Assembly (NCBI GenBank): GCA_030683915.1
Contig: JAUXPG010000156.1
Location: 1 to 40,318, forward strand
Direction of reading: 5' to 3'
Origin: Gemmobacter sp.
Lineage (GTDB): Bacteria > Pseudomonadota > Alphaproteobacteria > Rhodobacterales > Rhodobacteraceae
Length of the DNA: 40,318 bases
Positions 31,720-40,318 of this stretch are shown here, in pieces (position 1 is the first letter of the stretch; each line of letters begins with the position of its first letter). The position numbers and the translations under genes were made by a program. The notes beneath the pieces are model-generated. The model saw nothing but the letters and a program-made list of their open reading frames with translations, was not told the DNA's origin and searched no databases.

Positions 31720-32193
31720 TCAGTCGCACGGCCAGGCCGCCGGACCCTCGGCAAAGGCGGCGTGGCGCATCACCGTGCCGGGCCCGATGCCCAGCCGCCG
31801 CGCCAGCCCGCCATTGATTTCCAGCACGGCAAGCACGCCGTCGCCGCCGTCAATCGGGGTTTCGTCATGCGGGCGCGCGTTTTCATGCACGCGCTGCACG
31901 ATCCCGGTCGCGTCGGCAAAGATCATGTCCAGAGGGATAAGCGTGTTCTTCATCCAGAACACCGCCCGGCCGGGACGGTCATAGACGAACAGCATGCCCG
32001 CCGAACTGGCCATCTTTTCCACGAACATCAACCCGCGCGAACGGGTGGCATCGGTATCGGCAAGGCTGACGGAAAACCGCGCGACCCCGCGCGGTCCCTT
32101 CAGTTCCACCACACCGGGCGCGCAGGCCGCCCAAGCAGGCGCCGCCAGCCCGAAGGCCAGCACCGCCAGCACGGCCTGTGCCATCCGGCGCAT
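31720..32193 (-). CDS. DUF192 family secreted protein
   Basis: MRRMAQAVLAVLAFGLAAPAWA signal peptide; SRGLMFVEKMASSAGMLFVYDRPGRAVFWMKNTLIPLDMIFADATGIV. Confidence 0.9.
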   Translation of the reverse strand: MRRMAQAVLAVLAFGLAAPAWAACAPGVVELKGPRGVARFSVSLADTDATRSRGLMFVEKMASSAGMLFVYDRPGRAVFWMKNTLIPLDMIFADATGIVQRVHENARPHDETPIDGGDGVLAVLEINGGLARRLGIGPGTVMRHAAFAEGPAAWPCD

Positions 32194-32732
32194 CAATCGG
32201 CCTTGCGCAGCGCGGCTTCCCACGACAGCACCTGAACGGCCATGCGCCCGCGCTTGCCTTCAATGATCCGCAGGCCGACCGCCTCGCCGGGTTGCAGGTC
32301 GGCAAAGCCGGACTGGCGCAACACCTCGATATGGACGAACACATCCTCGGCCCGGCCAAAGACATTGGCAAAACCAAAGCCCTTACCCTTGTCGAACCAT
32401 TTGACGCGCGCGGCCTCGATCGGCAGATCATTGATCGTGCCGATCTGTTCGGGCGTCAGATCCTCGCTCAGCGCGACGCCCATGCCTTCGGGCGGGCGGA
32501 TCGCCACGATTTCCACCGCCTGTGCGCCACGGGCCGTCTTCTGGATGAAGACATCGATCCCCGCACCGTCAGCCACCGAGCCTTGCCCGAAATTCCGCAG
32601 CACATTGGCGTGCAACAGAATGTCAGCCCCACCGGAGTCAGCAACGATAAAGCCGAAACCCTTCACAGGATCAAACCACTTCACTCGACCCTGAATCCTG
32701 ATCCGATCCAGCGCCTGCTCTTCTTCTTGCAT
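32193..32732 (-). CDS. Cold-shock protein with two CSDs
   Basis: Two CSD signatures: GRVKWFDPVKGFGFIVADSGGADILLHANVL and ARVKWFDKGKGFGFANVFGRAEDVFVHIEVL. Confidence 0.94.
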   Translation of the reverse strand: MQEEEQALDRIRIQGRVKWFDPVKGFGFIVADSGGADILLHANVLRNFGQGSVADGAGIDVFIQKTARGAQAVEIVAIRPPEGMGVALSEDLTPEQIGTINDLPIEAARVKWFDKGKGFGFANVFGRAEDVFVHIEVLRQSGFADLQPGEAVGLRIIEGKRGRMAVQVLSWEAALRKAD

Positions 32733-32885
32733 GTCAGAGCCTTTTCCCCAGCTTCAGCTCACTGTGCAGTTTTGCGCTGAAGGCGCGCAGGTTTCAAGGG
32801 TAATTGCACAGCCATACTTTTGCCAAAATTCACGAAGCGCGAAATTATTTCGGCAACATAACATGTTAGATGTCTTTTTGCAGAC

Positions 32886-33488
32886 TCACGGGTTCAGGCG
32901 GCGCACATCCCAAGGTTGATCTGCTGCACTGCGGCGCCACTGAAAACGGTCATGCAGGCGGAAAGCGCCGTCGGCCCAGAACTCGATCTCCAGCGGGGTG
33001 ATGCGAAATCCACCCCAGAACGCCGGGCGCGGCGGATTTGTTCCCTTGGTCAGCGTCAATTTCGCCACTTCGGCCATCAGCGAGCCACGACTGTCCAGCG
33101 GTTGCGACTGGCGGCTGGCCCAGGCCCCCAATCGCGACTGCAGCGACCGCGAGGCGAAGTAGGCATCGGCGGACGGGCCGTCTTCGCGGGTGACGGTGCC
33201 ACGCACGCGCACCTGACGGCGCAGCGACTTCCAGTGCATCACAAAGGCCGCCTTGCCGCTGGCCGAAATCTCCTGCCCCTTGGCGCTGGAGTAGTTGGTG
33301 TAGAACACGAAGGCCGCGTCCTCGATGTCCTTGAGCAGAACCATCCGCGCGTTCGGCATCCCGGCGGCATCGACCGTCGACAGCGCGATGGCGTTGGGGT
33401 CATTGGGTTCGGTCGCCTCGGCCTCGGCCAGCCAGCGGCGGGCGATGGCAAAGGGGTCGTCCCCGGCAAATATCCCCGTGCGGTCCAT
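32886..33488 (-). CDS. pdxH: Pyridoxamine 5'-phosphate oxidase
   Basis: [22 protein letters not shown]-like region; [38 protein letters not shown]...; C-terminal [20 protein letters not shown]. Confidence 0.95.
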   Translation of the reverse strand: MDRTGIFAGDDPFAIARRWLAEAEATEPNDPNAIALSTVDAAGMPNARMVLLKDIEDAAFVFYTNYSSAKGQEISASGKAAFVMHWKSLRRQVRVRGTVTREDGPSADAYFASRSLQSRLGAWASRQSQPLDSRGSLMAEVAKLTLTKGTNPPRPAFWGGFRITPLEIEFWADGAFRLHDRFQWRRSAADQPWDVRRLNP

Positions 33489-33581
33489 GTGCAATGCTCC
33501 CTTATCCACCGGCCTTGATGCGGCGTTTCCGATGGCCTACACCCATCGGAACCCGAACAGAAGGTGGGCGAGGGACAGCGA

Positions 33582-34406
33582 ATGTCAAACGGACTGATGC
33601 GCGGCAAACGTGGGTTGATCATGGGGCTCGCCAATGACAAGTCCATCGCCTGGGGCATCGCCAAATGCCTGGCAGATCAAGGCGCGGAAATCGCGTTCTC
33701 CTATCAGGGTGAGGCGCTGAAAAAGCGGGTGCAACCGCTGGCGGCGTCGATCGGCATGACCGAATTCATCGAATGCGATGTCGGGTCGGACGAAAGCATG
33801 GATGCGCTGTTCGCCCATCTGCAAACCGTCTGGGGCAGTCTGGATTTCGTTGTCCACGCCATCGGGTTTGCCGACAAGAACGAACTGCGCGGGCGCTACG
33901 TCGACACCAGCCGCGCCAATTTCATGATGTCGATGGACATTTCGGTGTATTCCTTTACCGCCGTGTGCCGCCGCGCCGCCGCGATGATGCCAAACGGCGG
34001 CAGCCTGCTGACGCTTACGTATTACGGCGCCGAAAAGGTGATGCCGCATTACAACGTCATGGGTCTGAACAAGGCCGCGCTGGAAGCCAGCGTGAAATAC
34101 ATCGCCGAGGATCTGGGCAAGGACCGCATCCGCGTCAACGCCATCTCGGCCGGCCCGATCAAGACGCTGGCAGCCAGCGGCATCGGCGATTTCCGCTACA
34201 TCATGAAGTGGAATGAACTCAACAGCCCGCTGCGCCGCAACGTGACTCAGGAAGAGGTGGGCAAGGCCGCGCTTTACCTGCTGTCCGACCTTGGGTCGGG
34301 CACCACGGGGGAAAATCTGCATGTCGATGCGGGCTATCATGTCGTGGGCATGAAGGCGGTGGACGCGCCCGACATCGACGCGGTGACGGGCCGCAACAAG
34401 GAATGA
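33582..34406 (+). CDS. fabI: Enoyl-[acyl-carrier-protein] reductase FabI
   Basis: MSNGLMRGKRGLIMGLANDKSIAWGIAKCLADQGAEIAFSYQGE...SLLTLTYYGAEKVMPHYNVMGLNKAALEASVKYIAEDLG. Confidence 0.96.
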   Translation: MSNGLMRGKRGLIMGLANDKSIAWGIAKCLADQGAEIAFSYQGEALKKRVQPLAASIGMTEFIECDVGSDESMDALFAHLQTVWGSLDFVVHAIGFADKNELRGRYVDTSRANFMMSMDISVYSFTAVCRRAAAMMPNGGSLLTLTYYGAEKVMPHYNVMGLNKAALEASVKYIAEDLGKDRIRVNAISAGPIKTLAASGIGDFRYIMKWNELNSPLRRNVTQEEVGKAALYLLSDLGSGTTGENLHVDAGYHVVGMKAVDAPDIDAVTGRNKE

Positions 34407-35017
34407 CGGTGGCCGCCTTTCTGGCGTTCTGCGGGCTGGTGGCCTTTGCCGCCATCAGCCCCGGCCCCGCCGTGCTGATGGCCGCGCGCACCGGGCTGAG
34501 CGAAGGCTTCCGCACCGGCGCGATGCTCGCGGCGGGCATCGGGGCAGGCGCGGTGGTCTGGGCGGCGGCGGCCATGTTCGGCCTGCATCTGGTGTTCGCG
34601 GCGGCACCCGCGCTGCTGTGGGCGCTCAAGATCGGCGGCGGGCTTTATCTGATCTGGATGGCGGTCCAGGTGTGGCGCGGCGCCCGCACCCCGCTTGTGA
34701 CCGAAGATGCCCGCCCGGTGCCGCGTTCGGCGCTGTCGGCATTCCGGCTGGGCGTGGCGACGCAACTGGCCAACCCCAAGCCCGCAGTGATGTATTCCGC
34801 CATCTTCCTTGGCACCGTGCCGCAGGGAACCTCGGTCTGGGTCTATGCCGCGCTGCTGGCGGTGATCCTTGGCACCGAAACCGTGTGGAATACCCTTGTT
34901 GCCCGCATCTTTTCGCTGGACCGCACGCGGGCGCGCTATATCAGCCTGAAAACCGTGATTGATCGCACTTTCGGCGGGCTGCTGGCCGCGCTGGGGGTCA
35001 AGATCGCCGCCACCTGA
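34403..35017 (+). CDS. LysE family amino acid/threonine exporter-like protein
   Basis: FCGLVAFAAISPGPAVLMAARTGLSEGFRTGAMLAAGIGAGAVVW...ATQLANPKPAVMYSAIF. Confidence 0.92.
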   Translation: MTVAAFLAFCGLVAFAAISPGPAVLMAARTGLSEGFRTGAMLAAGIGAGAVVWAAAAMFGLHLVFAAAPALLWALKIGGGLYLIWMAVQVWRGARTPLVTEDARPVPRSALSAFRLGVATQLANPKPAVMYSAIFLGTVPQGTSVWVYAALLAVILGTETVWNTLVARIFSLDRTRARYISLKTVIDRTFGGLLAALGVKIAAT

Positions 35018-35029
35018 AGGGGGGACCCG

Positions 35030-35536
35030 ATGAACGACCGCCTGCCACATGAAAAGGGCTTCCACGTGTCGTGGGACCAGATCCACCGCGATGCCCGCGC
35101 ACTGGCCTGGCGGCTGGATGGCAAGGGGCCAGGGATCGGCGGAGCATGGAAGGCCGTGGTCGGTATCACCCGTGGCGGGTTGGTGCCTGCCATGATCGTC
35201 AGCCGCGAACTGGACATCCGCGTGGTCGATACCATCAGCGTCAAATCCTATAACCACCAGTCCCGCACCGAGGCGACGGTCACCAAATCGCCGCAAGCCG
35301 ACCTGATGGGCGATGGCACCGGCATTCTGGTCGTCGATGATCTGGTGGACAGCGGCAAGACGCTGGAGTTGGTGCGCCGGCTTTATCCGCGCGCGCATTT
35401 CGCCACCGTCTATGCCAAGCCGCATGGCAAGCCGCAGGTCGACACCTACATCACCGAGGTGAGCCAAGACACCTGGATCTTCTTTCCCTGGGACATGGCG
35501 CTGCAATACGTGCAGCCCTTCCGTGGCAAGGACTGA
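35030..35536 (+). CDS. gpt: Xanthine phosphoribosyltransferase
   Basis: [18 protein letters not shown]...[32 protein letters not shown]...[23 protein letters not shown]. Confidence 0.92.
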   Translation: MNDRLPHEKGFHVSWDQIHRDARALAWRLDGKGPGIGGAWKAVVGITRGGLVPAMIVSRELDIRVVDTISVKSYNHQSRTEATVTKSPQADLMGDGTGILVVDDLVDSGKTLELVRRLYPRAHFATVYAKPHGKPQVDTYITEVSQDTWIFFPWDMALQYVQPFRGKD

Positions 35537-35543
35537 CGCACGC

Positions 35544-35631
35544 GCGCGGCGCCGGTTGGCGCGGGCGTGGGCTGTTCTGCGGTGGACCGGCAACGCCGCG
35601 GGATTGGGCAACGCAGCCCACGGCGCCGCGC
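35544..35631 (+). other. Nested inverted repeats in the gpt/ABC-operon intergenic region (candidate structured leader or terminator)
   Basis: Outer perfect 11-bp arms GCGCGGCGCCG (35544-35554)/CGGCGCCGCGC (35621-35631); inner 9-bp arms CGTGGGCTG (35566-35574)/CAGCCCACG (35614-35622), sharing two bases (35621-35622) so partly competing. Confidence 0.5.
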
Positions 35632-35727
35632 CCGCTGCTGATCCGGTCTTGCCCTTGGCGCGCATCAGTGCCTAACCTTGCCGTTGACGGCCGCATTCAG
35701 ACGGCCGCCCTGACATCGAGGTATCCC

Positions 35728-36747
35728 ATGCGCCGCACATTGATGATTTCCGCCGCCGCCCTGGCACTTGCCCTGCCCGGCGTTGCGGGCGCCAAGACGC
35801 TGACCATTTCCTGGTGGGGCTTCAACGGCGAAAAGCTGGACCAGTATATCGTGAAGCCGTTTCAGGAAAAATGCGGCTGCGAACTGGTGTTCGAAACCGG
35901 CAACAACGCCGACCGCCTGAACAAGGTGAAAATCCGCGACGGCAAGGGCGTGGACGTCATCTACCTGACCGACAGCTTCAGCCAGATCGGCGTGGACGAG
36001 GGCCTGTTCCAAAAGATCGACCCGTCGAAGATTCCCAACCTTGCCGGTCTGCACGACATCGCCAAGGACCCGCAGGGCGGCCACGGCCCGGCCTATACCG
36101 TGGGCCGCATCGGCATCGTCTATGACGGCGCCAAGGTGAAGCCGATCACCTCTTGGGCCGACCTGTGGCGCGAGGATCTGAAGGCATCGGTGTCGTTGCC
36201 GGGCATCACCACCACCGCCGGCCCGATGGTCGTCGTCGTGGCTGGCGAAAAGGCCGGGACCGACGCCTATGCCGACGCGGACCCCGCCTTTGCCCAGATC
36301 GAGGCGATCAAGGGCAACGTGGTCAAGAACTACAACACCGGGTCCGAGATGATCAACCTGTTCTCGACCGGCGAAGTCACCGTGTCGCTGACGCAGGACT
36401 TTACGCTCGGCCGCCTCAGGGATGCGGTTCCGACGATCGAATGGGCGCAATTGTCGGATGGCGACATCGCAGTGCTGAACACCGTGAACATTCCGAAGGG
36501 CGCGGAAAACGTCGATTTGGCGCACGAGTTCATCAACTTCATCCTCGACCCCGCGCTGCAAAAGGTTCTGGCCGAGAATGGCGTCGATGCCCCGGTGGCC
36601 AAGGCGGTGGAACTGTCGCCCGAGGCCGCGAAAAGCTGGACCTATGGCGAAGCGCAGATCAACAGCCTGAAGCGGATGGACTATGCCAAGATGAACGCGG
36701 CCAAGTCCGGCTGGGTCGAACGCTGGAACGAAATCTTCGGCATGTAA
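35728..36747 (+). CDS. Extracellular solute-binding protein, PotD/PotF-like
   Basis: MRRTLMISAAALALALPGVAGA signal peptide; KTLTISWWGFNGEKLDQYIVKPFQEKCGCELVFETGNNADRLNKVK...; followed by PotH/I-like permeases and PotA-like ATPase. Confidence 0.9.
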   Translation: MRRTLMISAAALALALPGVAGAKTLTISWWGFNGEKLDQYIVKPFQEKCGCELVFETGNNADRLNKVKIRDGKGVDVIYLTDSFSQIGVDEGLFQKIDPSKIPNLAGLHDIAKDPQGGHGPAYTVGRIGIVYDGAKVKPITSWADLWREDLKASVSLPGITTTAGPMVVVVAGEKAGTDAYADADPAFAQIEAIKGNVVKNYNTGSEMINLFSTGEVTVSLTQDFTLGRLRDAVPTIEWAQLSDGDIAVLNTVNIPKGAENVDLAHEFINFILDPALQKVLAENGVDAPVAKAVELSPEAAKSWTYGEAQINSLKRMDYAKMNAAKSGWVERWNEIFGM

Positions 36748-36755
36748 GCCGACCT

Positions 36756-36780
36756 GCCCGCGCGGCGTTGCCGCGCGGGC
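36756..36780 (+). other. Intra-operon hairpin GCCCGCGCGGC-GTT-GCCGCGCGGGC (perfect 11-bp stem)
   Basis: Read directly; starts 9 nt after the SBP stop and ends 20 nt before the permease start. Confidence 0.75.
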
Positions 36781-36799
36781 GCCTGACGAAAGGTTCCCC

Positions 36800-37624
36800 A
36801 TGCGCCGCCTGACCGGATGGATGCTCAGCCTGCCTGCGCTGGCGCTTGTGGTGGCTTGCCTGATCCTGCCCGTGGGGGCGACCATCCTTGCCACCTTTGC
36901 CGAACCCGGCGGACCCTTCGCGCCCTATGTGGCGTTCTTCAACAGCGGGTTCCGCCGCACCGTCCTGTGGCGCACGCTGGAGATTGCCACCATCACCACG
37001 CTGGTGTCGCTTGTGGTCGGGTTCCTGACCGCCTTTGTGGTGTCGCGCGCGCCGCCGCGCTGGAGGTCGATCCTGATCATCGCTGCGGTGTTTCCGCTGT
37101 TGACCGGGGTGGTGGTGCGGTCGTTCGCATGGCTGATCGTGCTGGGCAAGAACGGCATCCTCAACAGCTTTCTGCTGTGGGTCGGCGTGGTCGATGCCCC
37201 GCTGAGCATGCTTTACACCCAAGGCTCGGTCATCGTGGCGATGGTCTATCTGTTCGTGCCCCTGATGATCCTGACCCTGGTAGGCGTGCTCGAAGGCATT
37301 CCCGACGATCTTTTGCAGGCTGCCGCCAGCCTTGGCGCCACGCCCGCCGCGACGTTCCGGCAGGTGGTGTTCCCGCTGGCGGTGCCGGGGCTGATTGTCG
37401 GCGCGGTGCTGGTGTTCACCGGGTCGTTCACCGCCTATGCCACGCCGCAACTGCTGGGCGGCGAACGTCAGATGGTCATGGGCACCTTGCTGCACCAGCG
37501 CGCGATGGTCGCGTTCGACTGGGCGGGCGCGTCGACCGTGGCCGCCATCATGGTGGTCGTCACCATCCTTGTCGTGCTGGGCATGACGCGCGTTGCCAAA
37601 CGCCTGAACCCGATGGCGACCTGA
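36800..37624 (+). CDS. ABC transporter permease (PotB/PotH-like)
   Basis: Multiple TM segments; EGIPDDLLQAAASLGATPAATFRQVVFPLAVPGLIVG EAA-loop. Confidence 0.93.
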   Translation: MRRLTGWMLSLPALALVVACLILPVGATILATFAEPGGPFAPYVAFFNSGFRRTVLWRTLEIATITTLVSLVVGFLTAFVVSRAPPRWRSILIIAAVFPLLTGVVVRSFAWLIVLGKNGILNSFLLWVGVVDAPLSMLYTQGSVIVAMVYLFVPLMILTLVGVLEGIPDDLLQAAASLGATPAATFRQVVFPLAVPGLIVGAVLVFTGSFTAYATPQLLGGERQMVMGTLLHQRAMVAFDWAGASTVAAIMVVVTILVVLGMTRVAKRLNPMAT

Positions 37625-37626
37625 GA

Positions 37627-38415
37627 ATGCGAAGCTCCGTTCCCCTGCCGCTGATCGCCTTTGCCGTGCTGGTCTACCTGTTCCTGATGGGGCCGCTGGT
37701 GATCGTGTTCGGCGCGGCGCTGTCGGATACCAGTTACCTGACCTTTCCGCCCAAGGGCCTGACGCTGCACTGGTTCTGGCAGATCTGGGAAATCGGCGCG
37801 TTCCGGCGCACCATTGTCACCAGCCTGCAAATCGCATTTCTGGCCACCGCGCTGGCGCTGTTGATCGGCATTCCGGCGGCCTATGCGCTGAACCGTTACC
37901 GCATCCAGTTGCCGGGCTGGCTGTCCACGCTGTTCGTGCTGCCGGTGCTGGTGCCCGAGATCGTGCTGGGGTTCTCGTTGCTGCGGTCGGTCGCGGTGGG
38001 GTCGGACCTGCCGATCTTTGCCACGCTGCTCATGGGGCACACCCTGATCGTGCTGCCCTATTGCGTGCGCGTGGTGTCGGCCTCGCTGGCGTCGTTCGAC
38101 TTTGCCATCGAGGAAGCGGCGGTGTCGCTCGGGTCGCCACCGCTGAAAACCTTCTTCACCATCGTGCTGCCCAATATCCGCGCCGGGGTGATCGCGGCGT
38201 TCATCCTGGCCTTCATCACCTCGGTCAATGACGTGTCGGTGTCGCTGTTCCTGACCGGACCCGGCGTGTCCACCCTGCCCATCCAGATCTTGGCACATGT
38301 CGAGCAGTTCTTCGACCCCGTGGTCGCGTCGGTTTCGGTGCTGCTGATGCTGCTGACGGTGGCGGTGATGGCGGTGGTGGAGCGTACGCTTGGCCTGACC
38401 TTCCTTGCGAAATGA
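37627..38415 (+). CDS. ABC transporter permease (PotC/PotI-like)
   Basis: Start reassigned to ATG 37627 (MRSSVPLPLIAFAVLVYLFLMGPLVIVFGAALSDTSYLTFPPKGLTLHWF); DFAIEEAAVSLGSPPLKTFFTIVLPNIRAG EAA-loop. Confidence 0.93.
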   Translation: MRSSVPLPLIAFAVLVYLFLMGPLVIVFGAALSDTSYLTFPPKGLTLHWFWQIWEIGAFRRTIVTSLQIAFLATALALLIGIPAAYALNRYRIQLPGWLSTLFVLPVLVPEIVLGFSLLRSVAVGSDLPIFATLLMGHTLIVLPYCVRVVSASLASFDFAIEEAAVSLGSPPLKTFFTIVLPNIRAGVIAAFILAFITSVNDVSVSLFLTGPGVSTLPIQILAHVEQFFDPVVASVSVLLMLLTVAVMAVVERTLGLTFLAK

Positions 38416-38419
38416 CCCC

Positions 38420-39466
38420 ATGACCCAAGCCCTGATCCTAGAACACCTGACCGCGCATTATGGCACCACCAAGGTGCTGGACGACCTGTCGCTGACCGTG
38501 CCCGCCGGCGAGTTGGTGTCGCTTCTGGGGGCCTCGGGCTGCGGCAAGACCACGACCCTGCGGCTGGTCGCCGGGTTTCTGGACCCGACAGCGGGCACCA
38601 TCACCCTCGGCGGCAAGGACCTGACCCGCCTGCCCGCGCACAAGCGCGACATCGGGTTGGTGTTCCAAAGCTATGCGCTGTTTCCCCACCTGACCGTGGC
38701 GGAAAACGTGGCGTTCGGGCTCAAGCAGCGCGGGGTTGCCACGGCCGTCCGCACGAAGCGCACCGCCGCGATGCTGGCGCGCGTGGGGCTCGACCATCTG
38801 GCCGACCGCCTGCCGGGGGCGCTGTCGGGCGGGCAGCGGCAGCGTGTGGCGCTGGCCCGCGCGCTGGTGATCGAACCGCCGCTTCTGATGTTCGACGAAC
38901 CGCTGTCGAACCTTGACGCCCGGCTGCGGCTGGAAATGCGCGCCGAGATCCGCACCTTGCAACGCGCCAATGGCACCACGAGCGTATTCGTGACCCACGA
39001 TCAGGAAGAGGCGTTTTCCATCTCGGACCGCGTGGCGATCATGCATGCAGGGCGGATCATGCAGTTCGACACCCCCGAAACCCTGTATCAGTGCCCGGCC
39101 AACGCCTTTGTCGCGGGGTTCGTCGGGTTCGAGAACCTGCTGCCATTGGCTGTCACCGCCCGCGACGGCGCGCAGGTGACGGCATCGGCCAACGGCGTCG
39201 CCCTGACGCTGAGCCAGACCGATTTCGGCGCCATCCCCGACCACTTCACCCTGGCCACACGGCCCGAAGGGCTGGTGCTGGCCGATAAGGGCATTCCGGC
39301 GCGACTGGGTCTGCGGACTTATCTCGGCCGCGCCTATCAGTATGTCTGCGACACCCCGCTGGGGCAGATGCTGGCCACCGGGCCGCTGACCGCGCCACGT
39401 GAACCGGGGCAGACGGTGCATCTGGCGCCAGAACCGGCGCAGTGCTGCATCCTGCCGCCGGAATGA
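38420..39466 (+). CDS. ABC transporter ATP-binding protein (PotA/PotG-like)
   Basis: Walker A LGASGCGKTT, signature LSGGQRQRVALARAL, Walker B LLMFDEPLSNLD, C-terminal TOBE-like region. Confidence 0.95.
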   Translation: MTQALILEHLTAHYGTTKVLDDLSLTVPAGELVSLLGASGCGKTTTLRLVAGFLDPTAGTITLGGKDLTRLPAHKRDIGLVFQSYALFPHLTVAENVAFGLKQRGVATAVRTKRTAAMLARVGLDHLADRLPGALSGGQRQRVALARALVIEPPLLMFDEPLSNLDARLRLEMRAEIRTLQRANGTTSVFVTHDQEEAFSISDRVAIMHAGRIMQFDTPETLYQCPANAFVAGFVGFENLLPLAVTARDGAQVTASANGVALTLSQTDFGAIPDHFTLATRPEGLVLADKGIPARLGLRTYLGRAYQYVCDTPLGQMLATGPLTAPREPGQTVHLAPEPAQCCILPPE

Positions 39467-40318
39467 GCGTGCTGTTCACCAACGCGCTGATCCTGCCCTG
39501 CACCGCCGACATGCCGGTGATCGAGCGCGGTTGGCTGCGGGTCGAAGGCGACCGGATCGCGGCCCTTGGCGCAGGCGCCCCCCCCGACGCAGCAGGCGCC
39601 ATCGACCTTGGCGGCGACGTGCTGATGCCCGGCATGGTAAACCCGCACAGCCACCTTGCGATGTCGCTGTTCCGCGGGCTGGGCGAAGATGTGGACGACC
39701 GGCTTTACCGCTACATCCTGCCGCTCGAGCGCGAATTCGTCACCCCCGCGATGGTGCGCGCCGGCACCGCGCTGTCGGCATTGGAACTGATCCGCGGTGG
39801 GGTGACCACGGTTGCCGATATGTATTACTTTGAAACCGAGGTCGCGCGGGTGCTTGATACCGCCGGTCTGCGCGCCGTCGTGGGCCAGACGCTGGCCGAT
39901 TTCGCCCCGCCCGACCACCGCGATTTTGACGAAGGATTCGCCCGCGTGGCGGAATTGGTGGACGGCTGGCAGGGCCACCCGCGAATCACGCCGTCAATTG
40001 CCCCACATGCGCCCTATTCCACCGGGCGGGTGGTGATGGAACGCGTGGCCCGCTGGGCCGAGGCGCACCCCGAACTTCCCATCCAGATGCATGTGGCCGA
40101 GACCGGGCCGGAAAACGACTGGGCGGCGGCGCAGGGGCTGACGCCGGTGCAGGCGGTGGCCGAGGCGGGGTTGCTGCGGCGCGGGCTGGTCGCCGCGCAT
40201 TGCCTGCACGTCTCGCCCGGCGATATCGGGCTGATGGCGGGGGCCGGGGTCGGGGTGGCGCACAACGCGCGGGCCAATGGCAAGGGCGGGCGGGGTATCG
40301 CGCCGGTGACTGCCATGC
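39463..40318 (+). CDS. Amidohydrolase (TrzA/AtzB/SAH-deaminase-like), truncated by window edge
   Basis: Manual translation: MSVLFTNALILPCTADMPVIERGWLRVEGDRIAALGAG...LGGDVLMPGMVNPHSHLAMSLFRGLGEDVDDRLYRYILPLEREFVTPAMVRAGTALSALELIRGGVTTVADMYYF...IQMHVAETGPEN...VAAHCLHVSPGDIGLMAGAGVGVAHNARANGKGGRGIAPVTA. ATGA overlap with ABC ATPase; no stop in window so absent from ORF track. Confidence 0.9.
   Translation, partial: MSVLFTNALILPCTADMPVIERGWLRVEGDRIAALGAGAPPDAAGAIDLGGDVLMPGMVNPHSHLAMSLFRGLGEDVDDRLYRYILPLEREFVTPAMVRAGTALSALELIRGGVTTVADMYYFETEVARVLDTAGLRAVVGQTLADFAPPDHRDFDEGFARVAELVDGWQGHPRITPSIAPHAPYSTGRVVMERVARWAEAHPELPIQMHVAETGPENDWAAAQGLTPVQAVAEAGLLRRGLVAAHCLHVSPGDIGLMAGAGVGVAHNARANGKGGRGIAPVTAM

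Noticed and set aside
31600-31720. tRNA-Pro as an integration site for a mobile element
   Set aside because: Flanked by ordinary chromosomal genes; no integrase, no repeated tRNA 3' fragment and no composition shift seen.

Overview
The window is a chromosomal segment from a purple non-sulfur, Rhodobacterales-like alphaproteobacterium. Family assignments come from reading the protein sequences; no database search was run. About 1-14.2 kb is one arm of a photosynthesis gene cluster: lhaA(partial)-bchM-bchL-bchH-bchB-bchN-bchF on the minus strand, divergent from ppaA/aerR-ppsR-bchE-bchJ on the plus strand. Three TGT-N12-ACA (PpsR/CrtJ-type) operators and one FNR/FnrL-like site lie in the two promoter regions. 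About 14.2-40.3 kb is mostly housekeeping or metabolic: murI, a phosphonate monoester hydrolase-like sulfatase-fold enzyme, HpcH/HpaI aldolase, two GNAT proteins, P1 peptidase, azlCD, a lipoprotein, a 44-aa aa3-oxidase subunit IV, MBL-fold hydrolase, acyl-CoA dehydrogenase, tsaC/ywlC, engB, MOSC protein, yidC, ubiG, pip, nitroreductase, tRNA-Pro(UGG), DUF192 protein, double cold-shock-domain protein, pdxH, fabI, LysE exporter, xanthine phosphoribosyltransferase, and a PotD/PotFGHI-like ABC operon ending in a truncated amidohydrolase. I found no CRISPR array, phage, transposon or obvious defence system. The most interesting signals are regulatory or structural: a near-identical 21-bp operator reused at bchF/ppaA and bchE, a possible long AerR isoform, a two-copy palindromic intergenic repeat, a structured leader and intra-operon hairpin in the ABC operon, and a possible purine-salvage linkage of that operon.
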